This document shows, in pieces, positions 46,407-57,540 of a DNA stretch of 64,000 bases (position 1 is its first letter; every line of letters starts with the position of its first letter). The stretch is from Capitulum mitella (Eukaryota > Arthropoda > Thecostraca > Pollicipedomorpha > Pollicipedidae). The DNA lies in assembly GCA_030062745.1 (NCBI GenBank), contig CP099853.1, positions 5,059,634-5,123,633 of the forward strand, written 5' to 3'. A model generated the notes under the pieces. It was not told the origin of the DNA. It was given only the letters and a program-made list of their open reading frames with translations, and made no database searches. A program made the translations under genes and the position numbers.

Positions 46407-46625
46407 CCTCTTTTTGCAGTCATTGCCGTATACCGAATGTTAAAATCTCTGGACATTATGGGGTGTGGACCCCCCCTACCCCATGATCTTCAGCCATGGC
46501 AAGAGATTCCCAAAAATCATGGGGGGGGGGGGACATAGGATTTTATGCCGTTTCTTTCCAGTCATTGTCAGAGGCCTAATGTTAAAATCCTTAGATATTG
46601 GGGGTCCGGACCTCTCGCTCCCCAC
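46407..46625 (+). repeat. Diverged tandem duplication with G-run
   Basis: 46407-46480 aligns with 46552-46620. Shared words are CAGTCATTG, AATGTTAAAATCTCTGGAC versus AATGTTAAAATCCTTAGA, and TGTGGACCCCCCCTA versus TCCGGACCTCTCGCT. Between them lies a 12-base G homopolymer (46521-46532). Confidence 0.75.
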
Positions 46626-46679
46626 CTCAGGGTCACCAACCATGTGTTCAGCCATGCATCCGGTTCAGGATCATGGCTG

Positions 46680-47050
46680 AAGAGAGCCGCGCCTCGCGCC
46701 ATGCCGCCGTCCCTCGGCGCGCCGCGGTCATCACGGTGAGGCCGGCTGTTTTGGCCGGTGTAATTCAATCGGCGCGGCCGGCGCCGCCCGCCGCGCGCCA
46801 CCGCCCATCCATCGCGCCAGCGGACATCTTGTTTGGCGCGGCGCCTTTCAAGCGCGCGCCGCCGCCGCGGCCCCCTGGAGGCCGCCGTCAGAACCACGTG
46901 ACAAATGAATAGCATAATGCGCACGGCGGGGCGCTGACGGGGCGACACGACAGCCGTCCGGGGGGGGGGGGGGCGAGCTCTCGCCGGCCGCGGCTGAGGC
47001 GGGCCGACGGTCGTTGCCGAGACACGGCGGCGACCGCTCTACGGTTCCCG
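46680..47050. promoter_or_regulatory. CpG-rich island with E-box and G-run
   Basis: CpG-dense block with GGCCGGTGTAATTCAATCGG, TTTGGCGCGGCGCC (E2F-like) and ACCACGTGACAAATGAATAGC (E-box at 46894-46902 next to AT words). It ends at a 14-base G-run (46960-46973). Confidence 0.4.
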
Positions 47051-47169
47051 CATCATTTAAAGGGTTTTGTCCTTAGCGGAGCGGTATTTCAGTGCAACAT
47101 TTTGCACGCATACGTTTAGAAGAATAACGAAGTTGACTTCGCGACAAAATCACGATAAATCCTCGGTCA

Positions 47170-47870
47170 ACCGTTCAGTTGTGGTCAGCTCGACAGTTCA
47201 CACCCTGTTCTCTCAAATTACGTTCAGCTCGTTTTTATTTCTGACAAGGCTCGACCTCGCCAATTCAGTTGCCTTTTCAGTCAGTTCGTTCCTGTGCTTT
47301 GCGTCAGCTTGTTTGTATCCCTCCATGTCTGCTTCTTTCCACCTCCAGTTTCTTGTTTCTCCTATCTGTGTTAATTCTTTCCTACCTCTGTGTTAGTTTG
47401 TCTCTTAACCGTAGTTTCAGTGCACATGTACTGTAGTATTGTCTGCTGGTTTGTTTGTCTGTTTCCCCGTCTACCGGCTCCCTTCTGTCTGCTTCCCCGT
47501 CGGCGGATTTGTCACAATTTGCTCCTCTGTCTGCCGGCTCGTCCCTCTTGCAGTTTGCCAGCTCGTCCTCTCTTTTTCGCATTTTCTGACGGCTCATGCC
47601 ACTTTATCCCGCTATCTGTCGGTTCGTTCTGTTCTGTTCTGTTCTGCTCTTTACCTGTTCGTACTCTCCATGTCGCTATCTGTTGGCTTGTCTTCGTCCC
47701 GCTGCCTATCGGCTGATTCTGCCGCGCTCTTCTGTCTGCTGGCTCGTTGTATCTGCCATCTCCCGCTGTCTATCGGCTGGTTCTGCCGCGCCACTCTGTC
47801 TGCCGGCTCATTCTGCTGTGTCCCGCCGTCTGCCGGCTCGTTTCTGCCGTCCGAGTCGGCGCGGCTCTGC
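47170..47870. repeat. Degenerate pyrimidine-rich minisatellite
   Basis: The phrases CTGTCTGCCGGCTCGTTCTG and CGCTGTCTATCGGCTG recur at roughly 22-28-bp spacing, most regular at 47430-47860. An (TTCTG)n run lies at 47626-47650. The CCGTCTGCCGG words are the complement of those in the 39-kb array, suggesting a shared origin in opposite orientation. Hydrophobic Cys/Leu-rich frames here mirror the repeat and are not genes. Confidence 0.7.
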
Positions 47871-48090
47871 CGCCGTCGGCGGCGGCGTGGGCGCGGACGG
47901 CTTTGACGTCGGCCGGCTGTTTAGAGAGGCCGACAGTCTGTTGATAATCAGAGGGTCGTCATTCAGCGACCGGCCGGCCCGAGCCGACCGCCGACCGCCG
48001 ACCGCCCGAGGGCAAATCCGCCGGCAGGGACGCGCTCAGCGGGTGGTACTCGGGGGCACGAGAGGCGGGTCGGTGTCGCGGAAGACGGTG
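47850..48090. promoter_or_regulatory. CpG-rich island after minisatellite
   Basis: GC-rich block with GTTGATAATCAGAGGGTCGTC (GATA-type and homeodomain-type word) and direct GACCGCCGACCGCCGACCGC repeats at 47988-48006. Confidence 0.35.
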
Positions 48091-49770
48091 GAAAGAAGGT
48101 TGGTTTGGTTGTCGCTAAACGGGTTCAGGCTGGGGGAGAGCCAGCTGCCGTTTAGCTACCGGATAGACTGTTCGTACTCTTATGAGGAAAGGAAAATTGC
48201 ACTTGTTCTTCAAAGGAAAATTGTCGGTCACTATCCAGTGTACGTCGCCGGTTCGTGCTTCGGCGCTGGAAGTCCAAGCAGTTGCATTGGCGCTGTTTGC
48301 TGTGAAGTTGTACAGGGTCAAATCAGGTAGTTTTGCCTTCACGCGCTTGCAACAACAAACGTCGTGCAGTTATGCTGGGCCAACATTTCGATATCTCTCT
48401 GTAACTCTCGCCCGTATAAGGCATAACGCGGACGTATAAAGTAGAGGGGAGGGCAGTACGACCCCTCGTCATTTCCGCATCGTGTGTCCTAGAGCGTCGC
48501 GGAAAAAAGCAGCGTGTGGCACGTAACGAGATGTCATGACTGCCTTCTCTTTTTAAGGTCTCAGATCAACGGATGACCTTTCAAATAAAGTACCAGGGTA
48601 AAAAATTGGCAAAAAACGGTGCTTTTTCGAATTTAGGCTCAAAAGAACGCCAAAGAATAAATGATGATGAAACGAAACGGATATCGTAGTGTTTATCAGT
48701 TAATAACGAGTCCATCTCTAAACCACATGGTTATATTTTACCTATAGAGCCCGATCCAGGTCATGCTAGGCCAATCCTTGCAAAATGGGGTCGTCGCCTT
48801 AAATGCGTTCTCGGAGCTGCTGAAGCATTTTTGGAGATAATAATACATGTTGAAGTCAAATGTAGTACCTCATTTAAGAAGCACTAATGTCGAATAACAT
48901 ACAAAAGTTATCTTACGTCAACCAAGGTCATCTCAGGTTATCCAAGGTTGTCTGAAGCCAGTGACCCAGAATGACTTCGGATTATATCATTTTATTCCTT
49001 ACACTTCAAGCAATTCGAATATGTAGGTTGGTTTGCGATACATGTTTTCCATCGCATTCCCAAAGAAAAAAAATAACGTGTTTCCCGCCGTAGCTCATGA
49101 CCTCAGTTTAAACCCTAGATGGTCCCGGCAATGAGCATAAACCTTTTAAATTTATGTATAGTCTTAAAGAACGTACAATTTGGAGTGAAGTGATATACAT
49201 ATTATCATGATATTTGTGCACTCCAACCGTCTTACACTGAGGCAAAACTGAGACCGTTGTAAACCGGCCGCGTCGTCGCACGAAAACGACTGACATGGTC
49301 CCCGTTATCACGCTGCCATGACAACGTGGAAGAAAAATGTCCTCACCATAAGATGTGACAAGGATGCTCCAGAGGGTGAATCAAGTTTCAAATGGATCAA
49401 ACAGACCGTTCGGAAGTTATCCTCGGAAAACCTCAGGGGATGGTTGCGTCATCCTCGCCCTGTACAGCGAGGGCTAACAGAGATTACGTCGCGGGTTCGG
49501 ATGGTGTCATAAAATGAAGCTAGAAGCCCCTTGCTAATTTTCCTGGGTCGGAAACTGAACTTTCCGTTTCACGCTACTCGGCGACACGGGACCAGCACGG
49601 TTTCGCCATGACCACGTGGCTATCCGAAGTCACTTCTTCACAGTGGTTACCCGGGCAGCCGCGTTCACCCGTTCCGCCCCGACGTTCACCCAATCTGGAC
49701 CCATTCATCCCACGGGTGGGGACCCAGCGCCAGAGCATTGTCCACGTCTCACACCGTCTCTGTAGCGTCG
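48091..49770. other. No gene seen; probable old transposon DNA at 48500-49110
   Basis: AT-leaning sequence with recurring CAAGGTCATCTCAGG, CCAAGGTTGTCTG and GGATGACCTTTC words like those of the other repeat remnants, but no termini were found. No gene recognised. Confidence 0.35.
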
Positions 49771-50260
49771 CCCTGCAGCCGCTGCCTTCCTTCTCCGGGA
49801 CTAACGTAGCCGCCTCTGCGCCGAAATCTCGCCGTCCGCCGCCTGAAAGCGACCGTAACGCGCGCAGACAGCCGGAGAATGGCGCGCCCGGCCGACACTG
49901 AGAGCGCGTTCGACACCGCGCGCCCCGGGACGCGCGTGTAATGACGCCGACCTCAAAGCGGCCGCCGCGCGGCAGGGGCCGCAGCCACCGCGGGGCGCCG
50001 CCGGAAACTGACAGGTCATCATCTCGGCGCTGCGCCGCGGCCGACCCGCTGCGCGAGCGGCCGTCCTGCGGCAACAATGCCGGGCGAGCGGCGCCAACCG
50101 GCCGGCCGAGGCCGGGACAATGTCGCTATTTGCTCTGTCATCAGGCGCCGCCGCCGCAGAGATGAGGCTGATTATTGGTGGCAGCGGCGGTGAGATGCCT
50201 CCGGGCGCACTTTCAGCTGCCCGGGCGATAATGGTGGCCTGACGGGACGAGCCTGACGTC
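49770..50260. promoter_or_regulatory. CpG-rich island with HMG/TCF/Sox-type words
   Basis: CpG-dense sequence with GTGTAATGACGCC, ACCTCAAAGCGG (TCF-like core), GCAACAATGCCGGG and GGGACAATGTCGC (ACAATG, Sox-type), and GCTGATTATTGGTGG. No gene identified; candidate regulatory element. Confidence 0.4.
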
Positions 50261-51400
50261 TGGGTTTTGGTGGAGGAAAACAGCTGTATGTATTCCGAAC
50301 CACGGGAGACCTAGAATCAGGAGAAGTGTGGGGACATGTCGATTTCAGGACACAGTAGGTACGTGCACAAGTATGTCTAGGTTTGGAAAGCATGCACAGC
50401 TCTAAGGACGTTGGAGTCTGGGTGAAGTCTGTTGTAAGACGGATGTATTTACATTTACATAAACCAGATAACCAGATGTGGCGAGTAATGAATGCTTGAA
50501 ACAATCGCCCTTTGTCATCCATGACGGTGAGAGATAAGCATCCTGAGTATATTATATGAATGAAGCCGAGTATTTTTCTCCCACTCACGAAATCGTAGGT
50601 ATCATGTCTGGGCGACGCCCTGGTGGTCACAGGAAATAGCGATCGACGAAACACCGTGCGGCAAAAAAGTGGCCAAAGATTGTAAGATGGCAAGAGATTG
50701 TAAGAGAATACTGTGATGCAAAATACTGAAGGCCAGATATTGCAAATCGGTGCCACTCGACAATCATGTCATATCGAAAAAAGGACAGAAGGCCAAAAAC
50801 TGCAAATCGGAATCAGCTGGTAAAAACACATGCCCAAAAAATGATTTGAAGCTGCATAATAAACAACTTGGTCCGTATCGTGCCCGTGCCAACCACTATA
50901 CCACATCTTTTTTTTGTAAAGAAACGTAGCGAATCGAGCAACTTCCATGTTACCCCACATCACTATTTACTCTTGATTCTTTCGCAGGCCTGCAGGCAAC
51001 AAGCAGCGAACTGGAGTCTTTCATCCCTGGGCTAAATCTTCTAGAATAGCCCTTTGTGTCTCCCACGGTTGAACCAGTCGTCGCAGAAGATCTATGTAAG
51101 CATTGAAAACGAAAGACCTTCCCATCCGTGGCCGTATAACTAGATTACGGCGGGCCGGAACAACGATTAATCGTGTCAGCCACCCCACGAGTCCGACAGT
51201 TCACAAATGTGCCTTCAGTTTCTGGGGGTTGGGAGCAAAGCCGCCCTTCTCTCCGGAATCACCTCGCCAGCGTGGCTGACAAAGAAGGCTGTTGTGTAGT
51301 TTCATGCCGGGCTGGCACGGCGGCACAATGGCGATCGGCTTGTCAGCTGTGATTCATCGCCGATTAAACCTCGCAAACTATGAGCATAAACATAAAGGCC
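50261..51400. other. No gene seen; short repeated phrase at 50668-50820
   Basis: GGCCAGATATTGCAAATCGG and GGCCAAAAACTGCAAATCGG (about 57 bp apart) and two AGATTGTAAGA phrases show a minor degenerate repeat. The 194-residue minus-strand frame spans it and is not convincing. Confidence 0.35.
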
Positions 51401-52035
51401 CGGTCTTTGCCGTGATATACGGTGATAGGTCTGGTCGGTTCGTATTGTGGTCCTGTTGTGCGGCATGTCCCTCGCGATTTGCGGGTGATTTGCAACAAAG
51501 CGAACATGGCAAAAAATGCTGCAAAATTTATTGCCGGGACCGGATCTACTCTGGTCGAACAGAACTGCATCAAAGGAGGAAATGTCCACCGTGACACTGT
51601 CTGCTGGGATAAACCAAAGTATTGTAAATTTCTGCACACGATCCAAATCCTTATTAGCTGCTACAGAACGGACTTGTTTGTTTCACTTGTCTATAAATTT
51701 ACTGGAATGTCCGAAGTGGACGGTGTAGGCGCCAGAGTCCAGTCCCAGCCAGAGCTTGATGAACTTGATGACACGGCCGTTCAGGCGATCCCAGATACAA
51801 AGTTTGTTACCTCTGGTACTATGCCGAAGGTGCCCAAGGACTTTCATGTGTCGACAAGGCCGCAGAGCGATCAGCCATTGGTCGTAATATCTTGCGTCAT
51901 CCTTTGCTATCGTGATGCTGTTGCTTGTGACAAATGTAAGCCACAAACTGGGTGCAAGCCGGGGTGCGGTGGCAAGGGTCACTGGTCAAGAAATACTTTC
52001 CGAACTTTCTGGCTTGCTCCAGTCGAATCTGGTCC
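51401..52035. other. Unassigned open region on both strands
   Basis: A 206-residue plus-strand frame and two minus-strand frames (to 51302 and 51683-51982) are open together in DNA that is not especially GC-rich and not repetitive. The minus-strand stretch at 51690-51950 has a mildly coding-like look (V-I-K-F-I-K-L-W-L-G-L-D-S-G-A-Y-T-V-H-F). It has a GTAAAT donor-like word after it. I recognise no family. It may be an exon relic or chance. Confidence 0.15.
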
Positions 52036-52640
52036 GATTTGATCCGACCAATTTTCCGTGTCCCGTTCTGGTCTTGTCCCTCTGTTTACTATGGTTTAAT
52101 TTGATCCAGCCTAGTCGTTTTCGGTTCGGCTGCGTAACGTTCCGTCCGTTTTCTTCAGATCTGTTCTGATGTGCCCTGGCCCGTTCTAGTGTGTCCTCTT
52201 TATGTCCGGTTTGGTCTGATCCGTAACAGTCTAATCAGCCATCCTTTTCCTGGCTTTCGTCCTGTCTGGTCTGGACTGATTCGGTCTTGTCTAGCCTACG
52301 TTTAATTTGGCATATAATTGTCTGGTTTGGTCAAGTCTGTCAGGCTTCGTTAACCTGTCCTGATCCACTTTGTTTTGGCTTATCTTGTCTTGTCTCTGGC
52401 CTTGTCGATCTGGTTTTATATGATATAGTCTGATCTGGTATATACTGACCTGGTCTGGTCTGGCCTGGTCTTTGGTCCAGGTTTGTCTGATTAGCTCAGG
52501 ACCGTAACGATACGTTTTCGCCTGATCTGGTCCGCGATTGCCTATGTTATCAGTCTGGCTGGTTTGGTCTGATTTCGTCCTGCCTGGTCCGGTCTCTGCT
52601 GGTCTGATCTGGTCCGGCCCGTCCGCAGCTCCAGAGCCGC
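52036..52640. repeat. Degenerate 5/10-bp minisatellite (TCTGGTCTGA)
   Basis: TCTGGTCTGA, TCTGGTCCGG, CCTGGTCTGG and TTTGGTCTGA words recur at about 5- and 10-bp steps over 600 bp, densest at 52420-52620. Its period matches that of the 45.5-kb array. Frames on the minus strand (Asp/Gln/Arg/Pro-rich) follow the repeat. Confidence 0.75.
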
Positions 52641-52790
52641 TGTCCCGGACGGCAGCCGAGCCAGAAACAGATATGATAGCGCTGCAGCAGGCGACGGTAC
52701 CGGCTGATTTATCAGTTTGCACTGGCCTCCGGCTGTTTATAGGGGGTCGTAATTCAGGCCAACAGGTAATCCGACAGGAAATATGGCAAC
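52640..52790. promoter_or_regulatory. Compact candidate element with GATA palindrome
   Basis: AACAGATATGATAGCGC is followed by CTGATTTATCAG (52704-52715), an inverted pair of GATA-type cores, then CTGTTTATAGGGGG and GTAATTCAGG. It directly follows the 10-bp array in the same way that islands follow other arrays here. Confidence 0.4.
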
Positions 52791-53340
52791 CCCAGGCTCG
52801 ACGGGCGAAATATGGCAACCTCCAGGCTCGACGGGCGAAATGTTCCGTTTCCCGCGCGAGGGCACAACGATACTCGACGGAGCCAATCTGGACTGTGGCT
52901 GAGAATAGTTCGTAATCTGCCCCGTGCAGAGGGCTTCAACAAGCCCACTCCGGAATGCATGGGCGCGGTTTTCCGCTCTTTTGTGGGTGCTACGACACAC
53001 CGAACGTTGACCGGGGACCCCGCAAGATTCGTGAATTTAATGCTGGACGCTGTGCAGTGAGCACCCACAACGGTTTCGAGTCCACAATGAGTAGTCTGGT
53101 ACGAACACAGACTGACCAGACTGGCAACGGCGGGGCACGGTCGACTGCATCGCACCGTACCGACCGTGCTCAGCCACACCTCGGGGACTTTTCACATGAT
53201 GGAATTCCACATTGGGGTCAGTCCACACTGCACCATGACCCGGTACTTTAAAACGGACTCATGCTGGTATTCATACATGCTTGCAAAATTTTCAGTTTGT
53301 TAAATGGAACGGCAACTTGACCTTTTAAAGCTAAGAGCCA
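52791..53340. other. No gene seen
   Basis: Unique sequence with a short direct repeat (AAATATGGCAACC, then AGGCTCGACGGGCG) near 52788-52840. Confidence 0.35.
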
Positions 53341-53347
53341 TATATTT

Positions 53348-53348
<1 letters not shown>

Positions 53349-53394
<46 letters not shown>
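53349..53394. repeat. (AT)n microsatellite
   Basis: About 22 uninterrupted AT units, with two shorter CATATATATAG copies right after. It produces a Tyr-Ile frame on the minus strand that is not a gene. Confidence 0.95.
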
Positions 53395-53395
<1 letters not shown>

Positions 53396-54660
53396 CCATA
53401 TATATAGCCAAACCAATGTCTACTGCAGCGCTGCATTAAATTTGGCTTAAGCACCTTAGTTTCTCTGCAGAGAGGCATGTTCCCACAGCCGACTGCATTA
53501 AGGTACAAGCCTTTTTCATCATACATACCTAATGCCCATGGGCACTCCCACGAATTTAGAGCAGCCTCTTCGAAGTCGGGACCCTCGGAACGTTTTAAGA
53601 AACCATGTCAAATACACCGCAATCTAATCCCATATCAAACCAACCTGAATCTCAGTACAGAGTCAACAACAACCTTGTAGCATTAATGGATGTAGCCAGG
53701 AGTTACATGAACTCAAATGCCATGTACACTACCATCATGTTTAAGCAAGTCTTCGGCAAACGAAAACTCGCAGACGAACTGCGCAGCCTTACTCGAGTAG
53801 AACACGAAGCAAATGTTCCGTAACCATTGGGTCGATTTTGCAGTGAGGTTAGACCTCCTTAAGCTGGGCTGGATTTACATTTGGTGCCGATCTGTCATCT
53901 GCGGTAAAAACGACTGGCATTTTCTCGCATTCATTCGCTATTTACACTGGGCAAACCAGTCACGGATAAAAAGTTTACTTCCGTAGAACAAGAAAATGAT
54001 TCTCCAAGTCTTTGGGGTGCCATTGCGCAAGACAGGGTTATGTTCAGAAGTACGATAACGGTATCATTATACGTTAGTTGGTTTTAAGATGGGTCTGATG
54101 TTTCCCGTTGGCCTGCTTACATGTCCAGAGTCCTACTTACGTCGGACATGTGATAGTGCTCATGGATGCCATATTTCACTGCCGCTACGCTGTTTCGCAG
54201 TCTGCAATTTCCTCCTGCCCGTGATTACACGCTCCACACAGCGCTGAGTTTTCTTAACTCACCCCATTTATATTCTCTGCCAGACAAGTCAAATTTTTGA
54301 TGCTCTTCATAAGGATCAAATTGCCCCTCCCGAGAGCCATAAATTAGGCTTTATTGCCGAGATAAAATAAGCTTATTTTGTTGATGTCAGACATCTGTTC
54401 TGGTTATCTGCAATATGGAGCAATACATTTATGGCGCTGCCCATAAAAATGACAAAGCTGCACCATACGCCAAACGCCGCGGGCGACGGTGCTTTACCAG
54501 CATTTCCAAGTTCAAACACCACAGCTTGGCGTTGGCGCTAATCTACGCGTTCAAACGCGATGCGACAGCTGAACATCCGCCATACTGAAACTGAAAACCG
54601 AGTGTCCGTCTCAGTTTTGCTATAGAGCATGTGCTCTGTGAATTCAGTGTGCAGAGCCAG
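53395..54660. other. No gene seen
   Basis: AT-leaning unique DNA. Confidence 0.4.
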
Positions 54661-54910
54661 GTCGGTTTATCGTAGCCACCTTTGAGCCCGCAGGCCCGCA
54701 GTCTGCGGGTTTTTGGGCCCGCAAGGCTTTTTGTGGGCTTTGCCAGCTGGCATGCGGGCTTTTGCGGACTCTGCTTCAGATGCTACATTTGCATTTTTCA
54801 GCTGTATGAGCTCAAATATTTTTGCTGTAGTTGCAAAAAAACTATGATAACCCTTGCAGAGCAATATGCCAGCATAAAGAGCTGAAATGATATGAAAACT
54901 TTCATAATGT
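54661..54910 (+). repeat. GCGGGCTTT-rich repeat, copy 1
   Basis: Starts with stacked GCCCGC/GCGGGC words (CCCGCAGTCTGCGGGTTTTT, GGCATGCGGGCTTTTGCGG) and runs into AT-rich DNA ending GAGCTGAAATGATATG. A second copy in the same orientation appears to lie at 56255-56460. GC-hexamer termini of this kind occur in hAT-type non-autonomous elements, but termini and target duplications were not established. Confidence 0.35.
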
Positions 54911-56254
54911 AGCACATATCACGCAGTATACTCACAAGCTTCCATGAAACTTAAGAGAAGAGCGCTGCCAACCTGAAGTGAACTGTTACATTCATGTTCA
55001 GCGCTTGTAGATATACCGTATGCACAAAGTCACAACAAATGATAATTTCAAAGGAAATTTTTGAAAGCAAAAGCAAAAATGTTCTTGTAAACACTATTTC
55101 ACTACATCGGTAATGGAGCGCGACTGAATTACCTTCATAGTCATCCTGTCATTAGGTCCAACAGCACTAGGAAAGGAGCTTGATCAGATGATAACACATC
55201 AAAGGTTAGTCAGTTAGTTATGGGATGATGTGGTCATTGCAATTCAGCATGTCCGTTTTCCAACAGACCAACATATTACATTAACAGATTACATTAATTC
55301 TACGCTTGCTTTAACTCTGGTGAAATGTGCGCCTGATGAAAAAAAAAAATGTTATAAAACGAAATATGGAATATGCATTTTGTAGAAGCCTGTTACCACA
55401 AAAAGTATTTTTTGGCTTGAAAACATCATGTCACAAGGAATTTTTACAAACCCTCATCTAAACCATACTCTTAACCATAACGAAAACGCTAAATGGTCAT
55501 ACGTTAGACATATATTGATTGGAAAATTCGGCTGTCGTCTCCAAAAAAGGCCCAAAACATTTTTAAGGCTGCCAAGATTTTCACTCAGATATCACTGATG
55601 CAAAATAAAGGTAAAAAAGGATGATGAAAGGACATTACAGCTCATATGATTACGGCCAGCTTCATCATTAATGAATTTAGTAAACGTGTGTTTTTTGTAG
55701 ACATCTTATGAAAATAAGTTCAATTTATCAACAATTAAAACTCAAAATGTTACGTACGTGCCTTAATCAGAGCTGTCGTTCATCGTCAGGTGACTCTAAC
55801 ATGGATGTCGCCGGTTTCCTGAATTGGTGGATTTGTTGACACTGATGATGGACTGCAAGATAATCTTCAACTGGCGTTAGCATTTGCCATATGCCACTGA
55901 CTGTGAAAATGCACCAGAGCTCATAAACAGTTGCAAAAGTATGGTGGTTTAATCAGGATTAGGTATTTTTTGCAGGCTTAACATGTTGTATAGATTAAAT
56001 ACGACTACTTACATGAATGTTTCACAAGTGGAGTGTACACATTTTTTGCTCTTCAGCTGTGGTACATTGCATATTGGATAAGCGTGGATTTGGTAAAACA
56101 GTTCTGTAGTCCTCTTTTAATGCCAATTGCAGTTTCGGGAAATTGAAAATAGCTCCCAAAATACAAAAAATAAAGATAGAATAAAAATAAAACAAACATG
56201 CAGGATTCCTTGGTTTTACACTTTTCATTCCGCTGAAAGAAAATTTGCATTGTG
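54911..56254. other. No gene seen
   Basis: AT-rich unique DNA. The minus-strand frame at 56022-56513 (163 residues) is in AT-rich sequence with no recognisable domain. Confidence 0.4.
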
Positions 56255-56460
56255 AACCTGGGCGGGCTTTTTTGTGGAGCATTTGTTCGTGGCGGGCGGG
56301 GGTTTTCAGATGTAGGTTGCGGGTGGGGCGGGTTTCCGGCTTCGAAGAAGAGGAAGCCCTAATCGTAATTTTGTCAGACAGCAAAGTATTCAACTGTAAA
56401 TCTATATGGGTTTTATGCAGAGCCACGAAAAAGTTCTTTGAGCTGAAATAATGTAGATCA
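56255..56460 (+). repeat. GCGGGCTTT-rich repeat, copy 2
   Basis: GGGCGGGCTTTTTTGTGG, GGCGGGCGGGGGTTTTC and GGGCGGGTTTCCGGC words are followed by AT-rich DNA ending GAGCTGAAATAATGTAG. This parallels 54661-54910. The similarity is weaker than for the other repeat pairs. Confidence 0.3.
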
Positions 56461-56779
56461 TTGCAGATAATCATGAAACACGTTTTACAGAAGTAACTGA
56501 TGCTTTTGGTCAAAGGTCAATAAATTTCATCGATTAAGTATGTTTTTAAGTCAACGTGAATGTAAAATGATGCCACAAATACCTTTAGTATTTCGTCACC
56601 CATGGGCGTGCTTCCGTTAGTGGAATCAGTGATTATGCCGAAATATTGTTTTTTTAGAACACTATACTCACTTATACTTACATATCCGGATTATATCTTG
56701 CATAATTGTTGTATCTATATATTTTGCGTGATATGTTATATCAATGCCATGCGGTACAATATACATAAGTATAACAAAA

Positions 56780-57540
56780 TATGTGTAAGAATATAGAATG
56801 AAGATGCAAATGAAACTAAAGTGTTTCGAAAGACAAAAGCAATAATAGACGTTCCGGCATTTATTATTTCCTTCATCTGCAATCCTGCTTTTTTAAGTTT
56901 GCTTTTTTGCGATGCACAAAATGCGATCACGGCACGTGAAGAACATTACACCTCGACAAGAAAATTACGAACGAGTAAGTTTCCACACATCTACTCTGCC
57001 GCTCCCTCCCGGTTCCTAGGTAATATCCTTATTTTAGAATCCACTTTTGTTAATTGCGTCTTTAGCATCGACAGTCTGAAAATCCCTTGCGAAAAGTTTA
57101 TATGACGAATTATTATAATAAGAAGGAGAGCTGTATGGGCGGCCTATATTGCAACGGAGCATAATATAAACTTGTCGCAAGGGTTTTTCAAACTGTTGAT
57201 GTTAGAGGCGCAATTAATAAAAAGCGAATTCTAAAATTAGGATATTGGGTAGGGGAAGGGGAGGAAGGGGCAGAGTGGATCTAAGCAGCTGCGTCTGCCA
57301 AGTACTGTATTGCATCAGATTTACTCGTCTGTAGTCTTCATCTCGAGGTGTAAGGTTTCTCACGTCCTGTGACCACATTTTTGCGCACTGAAAAAACAAA
57401 TTATGAAAATCAGCATTCCGGACAAAGGCAATGATAAAGCTGAAACATCAGTTACTGATTTTGCCCTTCGAGATAGTTTAAGGTCCATTATCATCTTCAT
57501 TCTATGTTTAAAAACATCCTATCTTTACATGTGTGGATAT
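56780..57540. mobile_element. Palindromic MITE-like element with about 320-bp arms
   Basis: The left arm (about 56785-57103) is the reverse complement of the right arm (57164 to about 57525). Anchors from the centre outward are GCGAAAAGTTTATAT/ATATAAACTTGTCGC, AATTGCGTC/GGCGCAATT, TTATTTTAGAATCC/GAATTCTAAAATTA, CTACTCTGCCGC/GGGGCAGAGTGG, TTACACCTCGA/TCGAGGTGTAA and ATAGAATGAAGATG/CATCTTCATTCTAT. The loop is only about 60 bp. Arms look 70-80% matched. No coding capacity is seen. If transcribed it would fold into one long hairpin. Confidence 0.85.

Noticed and set aside
53248-53526. Tyr-Ile repeat peptide
   Set aside because: Direct translation of the (AT)n microsatellite.
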